Source of the DNA: Pontivivens ytuae
GTDB taxonomy: Bacteria > Pseudomonadota > Alphaproteobacteria > Rhodobacterales > Rhodobacteraceae
Reading direction: 5' to 3'
Length of the DNA: 64,000 bases
NCBI RefSeq assembly: GCF_015679265.1
Contig: NZ_CP064942.1
Location: 2,460,001-2,524,000, forward strand
In this document: positions 35,341 to 42,815 of the stretch, one piece after another
Position numbering within the stretch: the stretch's first letter is position 1
How the letters are laid out: every line of letters starts with the position of its first letter
The notes under the pieces: model-generated
Told to the model about the DNA's origin: nothing
The model's database searches: none
Seen by the model: the letters and a program-made list of their open reading frames with translations, nothing else
Position numbers and translations under genes: made by a program

Positions 35341-35415
35341 TTCCCCAACGCCCTTAACCCCACCTTCACCACAACCCGCAACGCTCCGGAGCGCCCCAGT
35401 CCTCGGAGCCGCCCC

Positions 35416-35763
35416 ATGCACAGCCGCAACCTCACGGCACGCCAGAAGACCCGCATCCGCGCCCTGCGCGCCGAGATGACGCCGGCCGAGCGCACGCTCT
35501 GGTACCACCTGCGCGCCCACCGCTTCCTCGGGTACTCGATCCGCCGCCAGGCCCCGATCGGCCCGTGGATCGTCGATTTCGTCTGCCCCGCAAAGCGCCT
35601 GATCCTGGAGGTGGACGGCGACACCCACGACCCCGCCGAAGACCTGCGCCGCGACGCCGACCTCGCGGCCCGCGGCTACCGGGTCCTGCGCGTCAGCAAC
35701 CACGACGTCTTTACCAGTCTCGACGGCGTCCTCGCCCAACTCGCCATGGAGCTCGCCCGATGA
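35416..35763 (+). CDS. DUF559 endonuclease-domain protein
   Basis: A 115-residue protein of the DUF559 family, which has a Vsr/PD-(D/E)xK-like nuclease fold. It begins NLTARQKTRIRALRAEMTPAERTLWYHLR, then FLGYSIRRQAPIGPWIVDFVC with the catalytic Asp, and LILEVDGDTHD with the ExD pair. Members are scattered through alphaproteobacteria, often beside repeats, and their biological role is unclear. It has no evident link to phosphonate use. It overlaps the next gene (ATGA), so it is now part of the phn transcript. Confidence 0.8.
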   Translation: MHSRNLTARQKTRIRALRAEMTPAERTLWYHLRAHRFLGYSIRRQAPIGPWIVDFVCPAKRLILEVDGDTHDPAEDLRRDADLAARGYRVLRVSNHDVFTSLDGVLAQLAMELAR

Positions 35764-36170
35764 GCGCCCTCTCCCACATCACGCTGATCGTGGCCGATCT
35801 CGACCGGACGCAGGCGATGGTGGAGCAGGTGCTGGGCGGCCGCCTCGTCTATGACAGCGGTGCCGACACGTTCTCCCTGTCGAAGGAGCGGTTCTACCTC
35901 GTCGGCGACGTCTGGCTCGCGACCATGGAGGGCGCGCCGCTGGCCGAACGCACCTACAACCACGTCGCCTTTCGAATTGACGAGAGCGAATTCGAGGCCC
36001 GGCAGGCCGCCATCGAGGCACTCGGCCTCGACCTGCGCCCGCCCCGCCCGCGGATCGAGGGCGAGGGGCGCAGCCTCTACTTCCACAGCGCCGACGGGCA
36101 CTTGCTGGAGCTGCACACCGGCACGCTCGACCAGCGCCTCGCGGCCTATGCGGCACGGAGGAGTGCGTGA
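35760..36170 (+). CDS. VOC-family protein, FosX/FosA-like
   Basis: A 136-residue vicinal-oxygen-chelate protein. It starts MSALSHITLIVADLDRTQAM, with the first metal histidine in SHITL, and has TYNHVAFRI with a second histidine and GHLLELHTGTLDQRL with the last Glu/His pair, the layout of fosfomycin-resistance enzymes. In a phosphonate operon it might instead act on a natural phosphonate such as fosfomycin, by opening its epoxide; that is inference. It overlaps the DUF559 gene by four bases. Confidence 0.78.
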   Translation: MSALSHITLIVADLDRTQAMVEQVLGGRLVYDSGADTFSLSKERFYLVGDVWLATMEGAPLAERTYNHVAFRIDESEFEARQAAIEALGLDLRPPRPRIEGEGRSLYFHSADGHLLELHTGTLDQRLAAYAARRSA

Positions 36171-36172
36171 TG

Positions 36173-36364
36173 TCAGTCGCTGCCGCCGCCGTCGAAGCCA
36201 CCGCCGCCATCGTCCCGACCTCGCAGATCGCCGGCGTATGGGGGCAGGTTGTCGGTCCGCCCATAGCTCCTGCGCGGGCTCAGGTATTTGCCGAGCCTGT
36301 AGGAAAAGCGGATCGCCACACTCAGGAGCACGCCAAAGACAACGAATATCAGGACTTCGGGCAT
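36173..36364 (-). CDS. Small single-pass membrane protein, antisense within the phn operon
   Basis: A 63-residue protein on the opposite strand. It begins MPEVLIFVVFGVLLSVAIRF, a clear transmembrane helix, followed by a basic stretch (RLGKYLSPRRSYGR) and a glycine-rich acidic tail ending DGGGGFDGGGSD. A GAGGAAG site precedes its ATG. The tail resembles those of small Gly-rich bacterial membrane proteins. The plus strand between the VOC gene and phnJ has no better frame, so I favour this one. Its transcription would oppose that of the phn genes. Confidence 0.55.
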   Translation of the reverse strand: MPEVLIFVVFGVLLSVAIRFSYRLGKYLSPRRSYGRTDNLPPYAGDLRGRDDGGGGFDGGGSD

Positions 36365-36411
36365 TCAGCTTCCTCAGCAGTTCAATTCGACGTCACGAGA
36401 CCGGGTGCGCC

Positions 36412-37245
36412 ATGACCGATTACAACTTCGCCTATCTCGACGAGCAGACCAAGCGGATGATCCGGCGGGCGATCCTCAAGGGGCTCGCGATCCCGGGCTA
36501 CCAGGTGCCCTTCGCATCCCGCGAGATGCCGATGCCTTATGGCTGGGGCACCGGCGGGGTGCAGGTCTCCGCCGCGGTGCTGACGCCCCAGGATACGTTC
36601 AAGGTCATCGACCAGGGGGCGGACGACACGACGAACGCGGTCTCGATCCGCAAGTTCTTCGAGCGGACGGCGGACGTGCCGACAACCACCCACACGAGCG
36701 AGGCGACCGTCATCCAGACCCGCCACCGCATCCCGGAGGAGCCGCTGACCGAGGACCAGATCCTCGTCTACCAGGTGCCGATCCCCGAGCCGCTGCGCTT
36801 TCTGGAGCCGCGGGAAGTCGAGACGCGCCGCATGCACGGGCTGGAGGAATACGGCCTGATGCATGTGAAGCTCTACGAGGACATCGCGCGCCACGGTGCC
36901 ATCGCCACCGCCTATGCGTACCCGGTGAAGGTGGAGGACCGCTACGTGATGGACCCCTCGCCGATCCCGAAATTCGACAATCCGAAGCTGTCGGACAACC
37001 CCGCGATCCAGCTCTTCGGCGCGGGCCGGGAGCAGCGGATCTATGCGCTGCCGCCCTACACCAAGGTCGTGAGCCTCGACTTCGACGACTACCCGTTTGA
37101 TCCTTCGAAGGCGGAGCATCCGTGTGCGCTCTGCGGGTCGCGGACCAGCTACCTCGACGAGGTGATCATGGACGATGCCGGCAGCCGGATGTTCGTCTGC
37201 TCCGACACCGACTATTGCGAAGGTCGGCGGGAGGGGGCCGCGTGA
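36412..37245 (+). CDS. phnJ: C-P lyase radical SAM subunit PhnJ
   Basis: The catalytic subunit that breaks the carbon-phosphorus bond with a 4Fe-4S cluster and SAM, releasing the alkane and 5-phosphoribosyl-1,2-cyclic phosphate. The 277-residue chain has the PhnJ start MTDYNFAYLDEQTKRMIRRAILKG, GYQVPFASREMPMPYGWGTGG and the four cysteines C238, C241, C263 and C269, whose spacing is the same as in the E. coli protein. ATG 36412 sits after a 242-base gap that contains the antisense gene. It overlaps the hydrolase gene as GTGA. Confidence 0.96.
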   Translation: MTDYNFAYLDEQTKRMIRRAILKGLAIPGYQVPFASREMPMPYGWGTGGVQVSAAVLTPQDTFKVIDQGADDTTNAVSIRKFFERTADVPTTTHTSEATVIQTRHRIPEEPLTEDQILVYQVPIPEPLRFLEPREVETRRMHGLEEYGLMHVKLYEDIARHGAIATAYAYPVKVEDRYVMDPSPIPKFDNPKLSDNPAIQLFGAGREQRIYALPPYTKVVSLDFDDYPFDPSKAEHPCALCGSRTSYLDEVIMDDAGSRMFVCSDTDYCEGRREGAA

Positions 37246-37883
37246 CACCGCGCGTCTGGATCAACGGGGCCGGGATGAACGGCGAAGTGCCGCCCTTGGA
37301 GGCCGCGGCGCATCCCCTGCCGGATGTCGCGATGGTCGAGGATATGGCGCAGGCCATCGTCCGCGACATGCCCGAACGGGCGGACGTGATCGGTCATTCG
37401 CTAGGCGGCATGGTCGCGATGGTGATCGCGGCGACCTGGCCGGGGCGCGTGCGGCGGCTGGTGATCTACGAGAGCACCTATGGTGTGCGCACCCGGATCA
37501 TGGACCGGATCGGCACGCGGGTCGCGCTTTTCATCGCGCGGGTGCTGAGCCCCCGGCGCATCGCGGCGCTGACCTCGATCGGCCAGAAGCCGGAGACGGT
37601 GGCGGCGTTCCGGCCCCTGCTGGAGGCGGCTCCGCACAGGCAGACGATGCGGCAGTTGCGGGCCGCCGCGCGCTTCGACGGGCGGCCGCTGCTGCCGCGG
37701 ATCGCGGCGCCGACACTGGTGCTGACCGGCAAGCAGAACAGTCGGACCCACGCTCAGGCGCGCTACATGGAGCGGCACATCCCGGAGGCCCGCGCGCAGA
37801 TGCTGCCGGGCGGACATTTCGCGCATCTCGACGACCCGGTGGCCTTTGCCGCGGCGGTCGAGGGATTTCTGGAGGCGGCGTGA
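37242..37883 (+). CDS. Alpha/beta hydrolase embedded between phnJ and phnK
   Basis: A 213-residue alpha/beta hydrolase starting at GTG 37242, overlapping the phnJ stop. The nucleophile elbow GHSLGG lies at about residues 48-53, and GGHFAHLDDP near the C-terminus has the catalytic histidine; LLPRIAAPTLVLTGKQNSR supplies the usual strand before the acid. The N-terminal part of the fold is short, so the oxyanion region may be unusual. It could remove an ester group from phosphonate esters before C-P cleavage, but this is only suggested by position. Confidence 0.75.
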   Translation: MTPRVWINGAGMNGEVPPLEAAAHPLPDVAMVEDMAQAIVRDMPERADVIGHSLGGMVAMVIAATWPGRVRRLVIYESTYGVRTRIMDRIGTRVALFIARVLSPRRIAALTSIGQKPETVAAFRPLLEAAPHRQTMRQLRAAARFDGRPLLPRIAAPTLVLTGKQNSRTHAQARYMERHIPEARAQMLPGGHFAHLDDPVAFAAAVEGFLEAA

Positions 37884-37896
37884 TGGGGACGAGCTT

Positions 37897-38049
37897 ACCC
37901 CCCTCCCTAACCCTCCCCCCTGCTGGGGGAGGGGATTGGTGCATTGGGGGCGAGGCTGTCGCCTTCACGGCGGACGAGGCGCTACACTGTCGCGCCGCCC
38001 TCGCCGATATCGCCCCCTCCCCCCGCGGGGGGAGGGCCGGGGAGGGGGC
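37897..38049. repeat. Composite C-rich inverted repeat, copy 2
   Basis: Unit A at 37897-37942 (cccctccctaaccctccccc ... gggattggtgc) and unit B at 38007-38049 (cgccccctcccccc ... gagggccggggaggggg), separated by a longer spacer than in copy 1. The orientation is opposite to that at 35237-35340. It fills the space between the hydrolase and NIPSNAP genes. Confidence 0.8.
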
Positions 38050-38076
38050 AAACCCCACCCAACCAAAGGACCGACC

Positions 38077-38415
38077 ATGATCAACCAGCTGCGCACCTAC
38101 GAGATCTTCGCCGAGAACCGCCAGGCCTTCCTCGACCGGTTCCGCGACCACGCCGCACGGCTGATGGCGGATCACGGCTTCCGCATCCAGGCGATGTGGG
38201 AGATGGAGCGCGACGGCCGCCTCTTCTTCGTCTACCTCCTCGCCTGGACCGACGCGGCCGAGATGGACGCGCGCTGGGCCGCCTTCATGGCCAACCAGGA
38301 GTGGAAGGACATCAAGGCGCGCACTGCCGCCGAGCACGGCAACCTCGTCGGCGAGATCGAAAGCGCCGTGCTCACCCCCACCGAGTTTTCCGCTGCAATC
38401 GGGAGTGCGACATGA
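38077..38415 (+). CDS. NIPSNAP-family protein
   Basis: A 112-residue dimeric alpha/beta-barrel (ferredoxin-like) protein of the NIPSNAP family. It starts INQLRTYEIFAENRQAFLDRFRDH and has a central MWEMERDGRLFFVYLLAW strand followed by FMANQEWKDIKAR, all typical. The biochemical role is unknown. It overlaps phnK (ATGA), so it is tied to the ATPase of the C-P lyase complex in expression. Confidence 0.8.
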   Translation: MINQLRTYEIFAENRQAFLDRFRDHAARLMADHGFRIQAMWEMERDGRLFFVYLLAWTDAAEMDARWAAFMANQEWKDIKARTAAEHGNLVGEIESAVLTPTEFSAAIGSAT

Positions 38416-39182
38416 CCCCCCTCCTCGACGTGAAGGGCCTCACGAAGTTCTACGGCCCCCGCATCGGCTGCGCCGACGTGACCTTCGACCTCTGGCCCGG
38501 TGAGGTCATGGGCGTCGTGGGCGAAAGCGGATCGGGCAAATCGACGCTCCTCTCCTGCCTCGCCGGGCATCTGGCACCCGATCGCGGCGAGGTGATCTTC
38601 GACACGCGGGCGGAGGGGCCGCGCGACGTGCTGACCATGAGCGAGCCGGAGCGTCGGATGCTCGGCCGCACCGACTGGGCCTTCGTCCACCAGAACCCGC
38701 GCGACGGCCTGCGCATGGGCGTGAGCGCGGGCGGCAATGTCGGTGAGCGGCTGATGGCCGTCGGTGCGCGCCATTACGGCGAGATCCGGGAAAGCGCCAT
38801 CGACTGGATGGGCCGGGTGGAGATTGCGGCGGACCGGGTCGACGACCGGCCCTCGGCCTTCTCGGGCGGGATGCAGCAGCGGCTCCAGATCGCGCGCAAC
38901 CTCGTGACGGGTCCGCGGCTGGTGTTCATGGATGAGCCCACGGGGGGCCTCGACGTCAGCGTGCAGGCGCGGCTGCTCGACCTGCTGCGCTCGCTGGTGC
39001 GGCGCATGGGGCTGTCGGCGATCGTGGTGACCCACGACCTCGCCGTCGTGCGGCTGCTCGCGGACCGGCTGATGGTGATGAAGGACGGGCACGTGGTCGA
39101 GGCGGGGCTGACCGACCAGGTGCTCGACGATCCGCAGCACGCCTATACGCAGCTGCTGGTGAGTTCCGTGTTGCAGGTCTGA
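38412..39182 (+). CDS. phnK: C-P lyase ATP-binding subunit PhnK
   Basis: ABC-type ATPase that docks on the PhnGHIJ core rather than on a membrane permease. The 256-residue protein has Walker A GESGSGKST (about 37-45), the distinctive HQNPRDGLRMGVSAGGNVGERLMAVG segment of PhnK, signature FSGGMQQRL, and Walker B LVFMDEPTGGLDVSVQ. Its position between accessory genes is unusual; phnK normally follows phnJ. Confidence 0.94.
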   Translation: MTPLLDVKGLTKFYGPRIGCADVTFDLWPGEVMGVVGESGSGKSTLLSCLAGHLAPDRGEVIFDTRAEGPRDVLTMSEPERRMLGRTDWAFVHQNPRDGLRMGVSAGGNVGERLMAVGARHYGEIRESAIDWMGRVEIAADRVDDRPSAFSGGMQQRLQIARNLVTGPRLVFMDEPTGGLDVSVQARLLDLLRSLVRRMGLSAIVVTHDLAVVRLLADRLMVMKDGHVVEAGLTDQVLDDPQHAYTQLLVSSVLQV

Positions 39183-39185
39183 GGA

Positions 39186-39230
39186 CCGGGGCGCTGCCCC
39201 GGACCCCGGGATACTTGGAGACAGATGAAG
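39186..39230 (+). repeat. GGGATATTT-type intergenic repeat, copy 2
   Basis: A perfect hairpin ccggggc-gct-gccccgg (39186-39202) is followed by ccccgggatacttggagac and agatgaag. It matches the layout of 16273-16317. The TTGGAG and the ATGAAG of this element supply the ribosome-binding site and start codon of the next gene. Confidence 0.55.
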
Positions 39231-39659
39231 ATGCGGGAGCGGATCGCGGCCATCGATCATTTCAGCGGCCTGGACGCCGGCCAACTCGACCGGCTGCTCG
39301 CAGGCAGCCGGGTGGAGAGCTATGCGGCGGGGGCGGCGATCCTCGATCCCGAGACCTCGCCCGCGTTCTACTCGTTCCTCTTGGAGGGGCGCTGGTGGAT
39401 GCGGCGGACCATCCGGGGCGTCGCCCCGCGGGATTGGATCGACGACCGGCCGGGCAACTGGCATGGCGGGATCGGGCTGATCGACGCGGTGGCGCCGCCC
39501 GAGGTCAAGGCGGAGACGGACTGCACCGTGCTGCACGTCCCGCGCAACCTGCTCGACGAACTGGCGGGGGAGAACCCGCATCTGGGCGTCGCCATGCTGC
39601 GCGGGGTGCGCGGCGGGGCGACCATGCTGCACAAACATGCGACGGGAGAGGGCGAATGA
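39225..39659 (+). CDS. Cyclic nucleotide-binding-like domain protein
   Basis: A 144-residue protein that looks like a lone cNMP-binding (CRP N-terminal) domain: IDHFSGLDAGQLDRLLAGSRVESYAAGAAILDPE, a central jelly-roll with FYSFLLEGRWWMRR, and CTVLHVPRNLLDELAGENPHLGVAML as C-helix region. There is no DNA-binding domain and the phosphate-binding arginine cassette is not clear, so the ligand is uncertain. ATG 39225 lies in a repeat unit; ATG 39231 is an alternative. It overlaps phnL (ATGA). Confidence 0.7.
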   Translation: MKMRERIAAIDHFSGLDAGQLDRLLAGSRVESYAAGAAILDPETSPAFYSFLLEGRWWMRRTIRGVAPRDWIDDRPGNWHGGIGLIDAVAPPEVKAETDCTVLHVPRNLLDELAGENPHLGVAMLRGVRGGATMLHKHATGEGE

Positions 39660-40330
39660 TCCGGGTAGAGGGCGTGGGCAAGGATTTCGTGCTGCACAAT
39701 CAGGGCGGCACGGCGATCCCGGTGATGGAGCGGGCGGAGCTGGAGGTCGCACCGGGCGAGTGCGTGGCGCTGACCGGCGCCTCGGGCGCGGGCAAGTCCA
39801 CGCTGATGCGGATGATCTACGGTAATTACCGCGTGGGCCGTGGCGTGATCGCGGTCGACGGGCTCGACGTGGCGCAAGCCGCCCCGCGGGAGATCCTGGA
39901 GCTGCGGCGCTGGACGCTCGGCTATGTGAGCCAGTTCCTCCGCGTCCTGCCGCGGGTGCCGACCGTGGAGGTCGTGGCCGAGCCGCTGCTGGCGCTGGGC
40001 GTCGATGAGGGGGAGGCACAGAGCCGGGCCGAGGCCCTGCTCACCCGCCTCAACATCCCCGAGCGGCTGTGGACGCTGAGCCCGACCACCTTCTCCGGCG
40101 GGGAACAGCAGCGGGTCAACATCGCCCGCGGCTTTGCCCACGAATACCCCGCCCTCCTGCTCGACGAGCCGACGGCGAGCCTCGATGCTGCCAACCGGGA
40201 GGAGGTGCTGACCCTGATCGAGGAGGCGAAGGCCCGCGGCGCGGCCATCGTGGGGATCTTCCACGACGTGGCGGCGCGGCAGCGCCTCGCGGATCGGGAG
40301 GTCGATGTGACGGCCTTCGCCCCTGCATGA
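39656..40330 (+). CDS. phnL: C-P lyase ATP-binding subunit PhnL
   Basis: The second ABC-type ATPase of the C-P lyase system (224 residues), which associates with PhnK on the core complex. Motifs: Walker A GASGAGKST (about 42-50), Q-loop YVSQFLRVLPRVPTVEVVAEP (typical of PhnL), signature FSGGEQQRVNIARG, Walker B ALLLDEPTASLD, and IFHDVAARQRLADR. It is followed directly by phnN (ATGA). Confidence 0.95.
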   Translation: MIRVEGVGKDFVLHNQGGTAIPVMERAELEVAPGECVALTGASGAGKSTLMRMIYGNYRVGRGVIAVDGLDVAQAAPREILELRRWTLGYVSQFLRVLPRVPTVEVVAEPLLALGVDEGEAQSRAEALLTRLNIPERLWTLSPTTFSGGEQQRVNIARGFAHEYPALLLDEPTASLDAANREEVLTLIEEAKARGAAIVGIFHDVAARQRLADREVDVTAFAPA

Positions 40331-40857
40331 GCGGACGTCTGATCGCGGTGGTCGGCCCCTCCGGCGTCGGCAAGGACACGGTGATGCGGGCGCTGGCCGC
40401 GCGGGCCGAGCTCGGCCTCGTGCGCCGGGTCATCACGCGCACCGATGCGGTGGGTGAGGACTGCGACGTGGTGAGCGCCGACGCATTCGCTCGCCGCCGC
40501 GCCGCGGGCGCCTTCCTGCTGGATTGGGAGGCGCACGGGCTGAGCTATGGCATCCCGGTGGAGGTGCGCGCGGCGCTGGCCGAGCGCGACATGCTCGTCA
40601 ACCTCTCCCGCCGGGTGCTGGAGCGGGCGGCGGCGCTGGTGCCGGGCTTCATGGTGATCTCGCTGACGGCCGCGCCCGAGGTGCTGGCCGAGCGGCTCGC
40701 CGCCCGCGGGCGGGAGGATGCGGCCGACCAGGCCCGCCGCCTCGCCCGCCGGGTCGAGCTGCCCGAGGGCCTGCACGTGGTCGAGATCGACAATGGCGGC
40801 CCATTGGAGCGGACGGTGGAGACGGCGCTCGCCGCCCTCTACCCGGTGAGGGCGTAG
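40327..40857 (+). CDS. phnN: Ribose 1,5-bisphosphate phosphokinase PhnN
   Basis: Kinase that converts ribose 1,5-bisphosphate to PRPP, the last step of the C-P lyase pathway. The 176-residue product resembles guanylate kinase with P-loop GPSGVGKDT (10-18), RRVITRTDAVGEDCDVVS and YGIPVEVRAALAERDMLVNLSR. Because PhnN acts on ribose 1,5-bisphosphate, something in this locus must open the cyclic phosphate made by PhnJ; see the DUF1045 entry. Its end overlaps that convergent gene by 19 bases. Confidence 0.94.
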   Translation: MSGRLIAVVGPSGVGKDTVMRALAARAELGLVRRVITRTDAVGEDCDVVSADAFARRRAAGAFLLDWEAHGLSYGIPVEVRAALAERDMLVNLSRRVLERAAALVPGFMVISLTAAPEVLAERLAARGREDAADQARRLARRVELPEGLHVVEIDNGGPLERTVETALAALYPVRA

Positions 40858-41492
40858 CGGTGGACCTCGCGAAACATCCCGTCCGCGCCCTCGCCGACCA
40901 GCGTGAGGCTGTCGATCACGTGGGGGCTGCCGATGATGCCGGTGAGCTGCACCTCGGCCTCGGCCCGCACCGGCGCGGGATCGTCGAGCGCGCGGGACAG
41001 GGTCATGTGGAAGCGGAACTCCTCCATCACGTAAGGGTAGCCCCAGCGGATGAGGTTCGCCTCCTGCGCCGGGGTGAGCCCCGCGGCACGGCGCCGCTCC
41101 AGCTCCTCCGCCGGGGCAGGGGCGCGGTGGGCGTCGAGCGCTCGGACCGCCTCCGCCGCCATGGCGTTGAGCGCGGTCACGTCGCCCGCAGGCACAAGCG
41201 CCACGAACCGGCCCAGCGGCCGGACGATCAGCGCCTCCAGCGTGACGGGGGCGAGGCGGGCGGTGAGGGCGGCGACGTCCGCCTGCAGCGCGCCCACGTC
41301 CGCGGTGGGGCGGAACGGCGGCTTGATCGTCGCGTGAAAGCCGTACTTGCGGGGGCGGGCCACGATGTCCTCCCGCTCCGCGGCGACTGCGCGCGGCGTC
41401 CCGCTCGCCACGTCCCAGCCCAGCCAGTCGGCGCCGAATTCGGCCAGCGCGCCCGGCGGCGGCGTGTAGTAGATGGCGTAGCGGCGATACAT
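40839..41492 (-). CDS. DUF1045 phosphonate-metabolism protein (2H phosphoesterase-like)
   Basis: A 217-residue protein of the DUF1045 family found with C-P lyase genes. It has the two H-x-T motifs of the 2H phosphoesterase fold: YGFHATIKPPF (H53, T55) and FRFHMTLSRAL (about H161). Such enzymes open cyclic phosphodiesters, so it is a strong candidate to hydrolyse 5-phosphoribosyl 1,2-cyclic phosphate, the job of PhnP, which is absent here. ATG 41492 has GGGAGGG upstream. It is divergent from phnM with only 29 bases between starts and convergent with phnN. Confidence 0.85.
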   Translation of the reverse strand: MYRRYAIYYTPPPGALAEFGADWLGWDVASGTPRAVAAEREDIVARPRKYGFHATIKPPFRPTADVGALQADVAALTARLAPVTLEALIVRPLGRFVALVPAGDVTALNAMAAEAVRALDAHRAPAPAEELERRRAAGLTPAQEANLIRWGYPYVMEEFRFHMTLSRALDDPAPVRAEAEVQLTGIIGSPHVIDSLTLVGEGADGMFREVHRYALTG

Positions 41493-41521
41493 CCGGCCCT
41501 CCCGTTTTCCCTTTCCTCTCA

Positions 41522-42685
41522 ATGCTCGGTGACGCTCTCGTGACACAGGATCTCGTTCTCGCCAATGCCACGCTCATCCTCGATGACGAGACCCGGACCG
41601 GCCGGGTGACGGTCGAGGACGGCAAGATCGCGGGCCTCGATTTCGACGCCGCGGTGCCCGAGGGCGCGGTGGATTGCGGCGGCGACTGGGTGGCACCGGG
41701 GCTGATCGAGCTGCACACCGACAACCTGGAGCGCCACATGACCCCGCGCCCCGGCGTGAACTGGCCGCATGAGGCGGCCTTGCTCGCCCATGATGCGGAG
41801 CTTGCCGGGACCGGGATCACCACCGTCTTCGACGCGATGCGGGTGGGCTCCATTCCGAAGGGCAAGGGCCGCTACCTGCAATATGCCCGCGACCTCTCGC
41901 GCGAGATGCTGGCGCTGCGCGCCGCCGGCGTCTTCAAGATCAGCCACTTCCTGCATCTGCGGGCCGAGATCTGCTCCGAAACGCTGGTCGAGGAGCTGGC
42001 CGAGTTCGGGCCGGAGGATCGGGTGGGGCTCCTCAGCCTGATGGACCACACGCCCGGTCAGCGGCAGTTCCGCGATATCGGCCAGCTCAAGACCTACGTG
42101 ATGGGCAAGAACAACCTCGACGAGGCGGGCTTCGACGAGCATGTGGCGCGGCTCTACGCGGTGAAGGCGGAGCACGGCGCGCGCAACGAGGCGGCGGCGC
42201 TGGAGGCCGCGCGGGTCTGCGGCGCGGTGCTCGCGAGCCATGACGATACGGACGTGGCGCATGTGGAGGAGTCGGCGCGGCACGGCATCCAGCTCGCGGA
42301 GTTTCCGACGTCGCGCGCGGCGGCGCAGGCCTGCCGAGACCACGGGATCGCAGTGATGATGGGCGCGCCCAACGTGATCCGCGGCGGGTCGCATTCGGGG
42401 AACGTCGCGGCGGGCGAGCTGGCGGAAGCGGGGCTGCTCGACATCCTCTCCTCGGACTACGTGCCCGCGGCGCTGCTGCTGGCGGCGGCGCGGCTCGGCG
42501 CGCTCTGGGACGACATGGCGCGGGCGCTGGCCACGGTGACATCGGCTCCGGCGGCGGCTGTGGGGCTGGACGACCGGGGGCGGCTCGCGCCGGGCCTGCG
42601 CGCAGACCTCGTGCGGTTCCGCGAGCGCGAAGGCGGCACGCCCGTGGTGCGCGGCGTCTGGAGCCAGGGCCGGCAGGTGGCGTGA
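41522..42685 (+). CDS. phnM: Alpha-D-ribose 1-methylphosphonate 5-triphosphate diphosphatase PhnM
   Basis: Amidohydrolase-superfamily enzyme that removes pyrophosphate from the ribose-triphosphonate made by PhnGHI. The 387-residue chain has the metal motif ELHTDNLERHMTPRPGVNWP (from about 64), GITTVFDAMRVGS, SLMDHTPGQRQF, ASHDDTDVAHVEES and the late SSDYVPAALLLAA aspartate. ATG 41522 lacks a Shine-Dalgarno sequence; GTG 41540 is an alternative. It is separated from the main operon by the reversed DUF1045 gene. Confidence 0.94.
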   Translation: MLGDALVTQDLVLANATLILDDETRTGRVTVEDGKIAGLDFDAAVPEGAVDCGGDWVAPGLIELHTDNLERHMTPRPGVNWPHEAALLAHDAELAGTGITTVFDAMRVGSIPKGKGRYLQYARDLSREMLALRAAGVFKISHFLHLRAEICSETLVEELAEFGPEDRVGLLSLMDHTPGQRQFRDIGQLKTYVMGKNNLDEAGFDEHVARLYAVKAEHGARNEAAALEAARVCGAVLASHDDTDVAHVEESARHGIQLAEFPTSRAAAQACRDHGIAVMMGAPNVIRGGSHSGNVAAGELAEAGLLDILSSDYVPAALLLAAARLGALWDDMARALATVTSAPAAAVGLDDRGRLAPGLRADLVRFREREGGTPVVRGVWSQGRQVA

Positions 42686-42717
42686 GGGGGTCTGGGGCGG
42701 CTGCGAGAAGAGCCACC

Positions 42718-42790
42718 GTCCCGGCCGAAGCGCCGGGACCTTCTGCCCCCGAAGCACTCCGCTGCGAAAGACCCCGGATCAAGTCCGGGG
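42718..42790. repeat. Short palindromic repeats (two units)
   Basis: gtcccggc-cgaagc-gccgggac at 42718-42739 (related to 32194-32215) and ccccggatcaagtccgggg at 42772-42790, the exact reverse complement of the unit at 14705, 32142 and 32237. They follow phnM and may end its transcript. Confidence 0.75.
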
Positions 42791-42815
42791 CGGTATCGCT
42801 TTGAAGCACTGTCCC

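Noticed and set aside
36167..36415. Plus-strand 82-codon frame between the VOC gene and phnJ
   Set aside because: Its composition is poor and it overlaps a better minus-strand gene with a transmembrane helix and ribosome-binding site.
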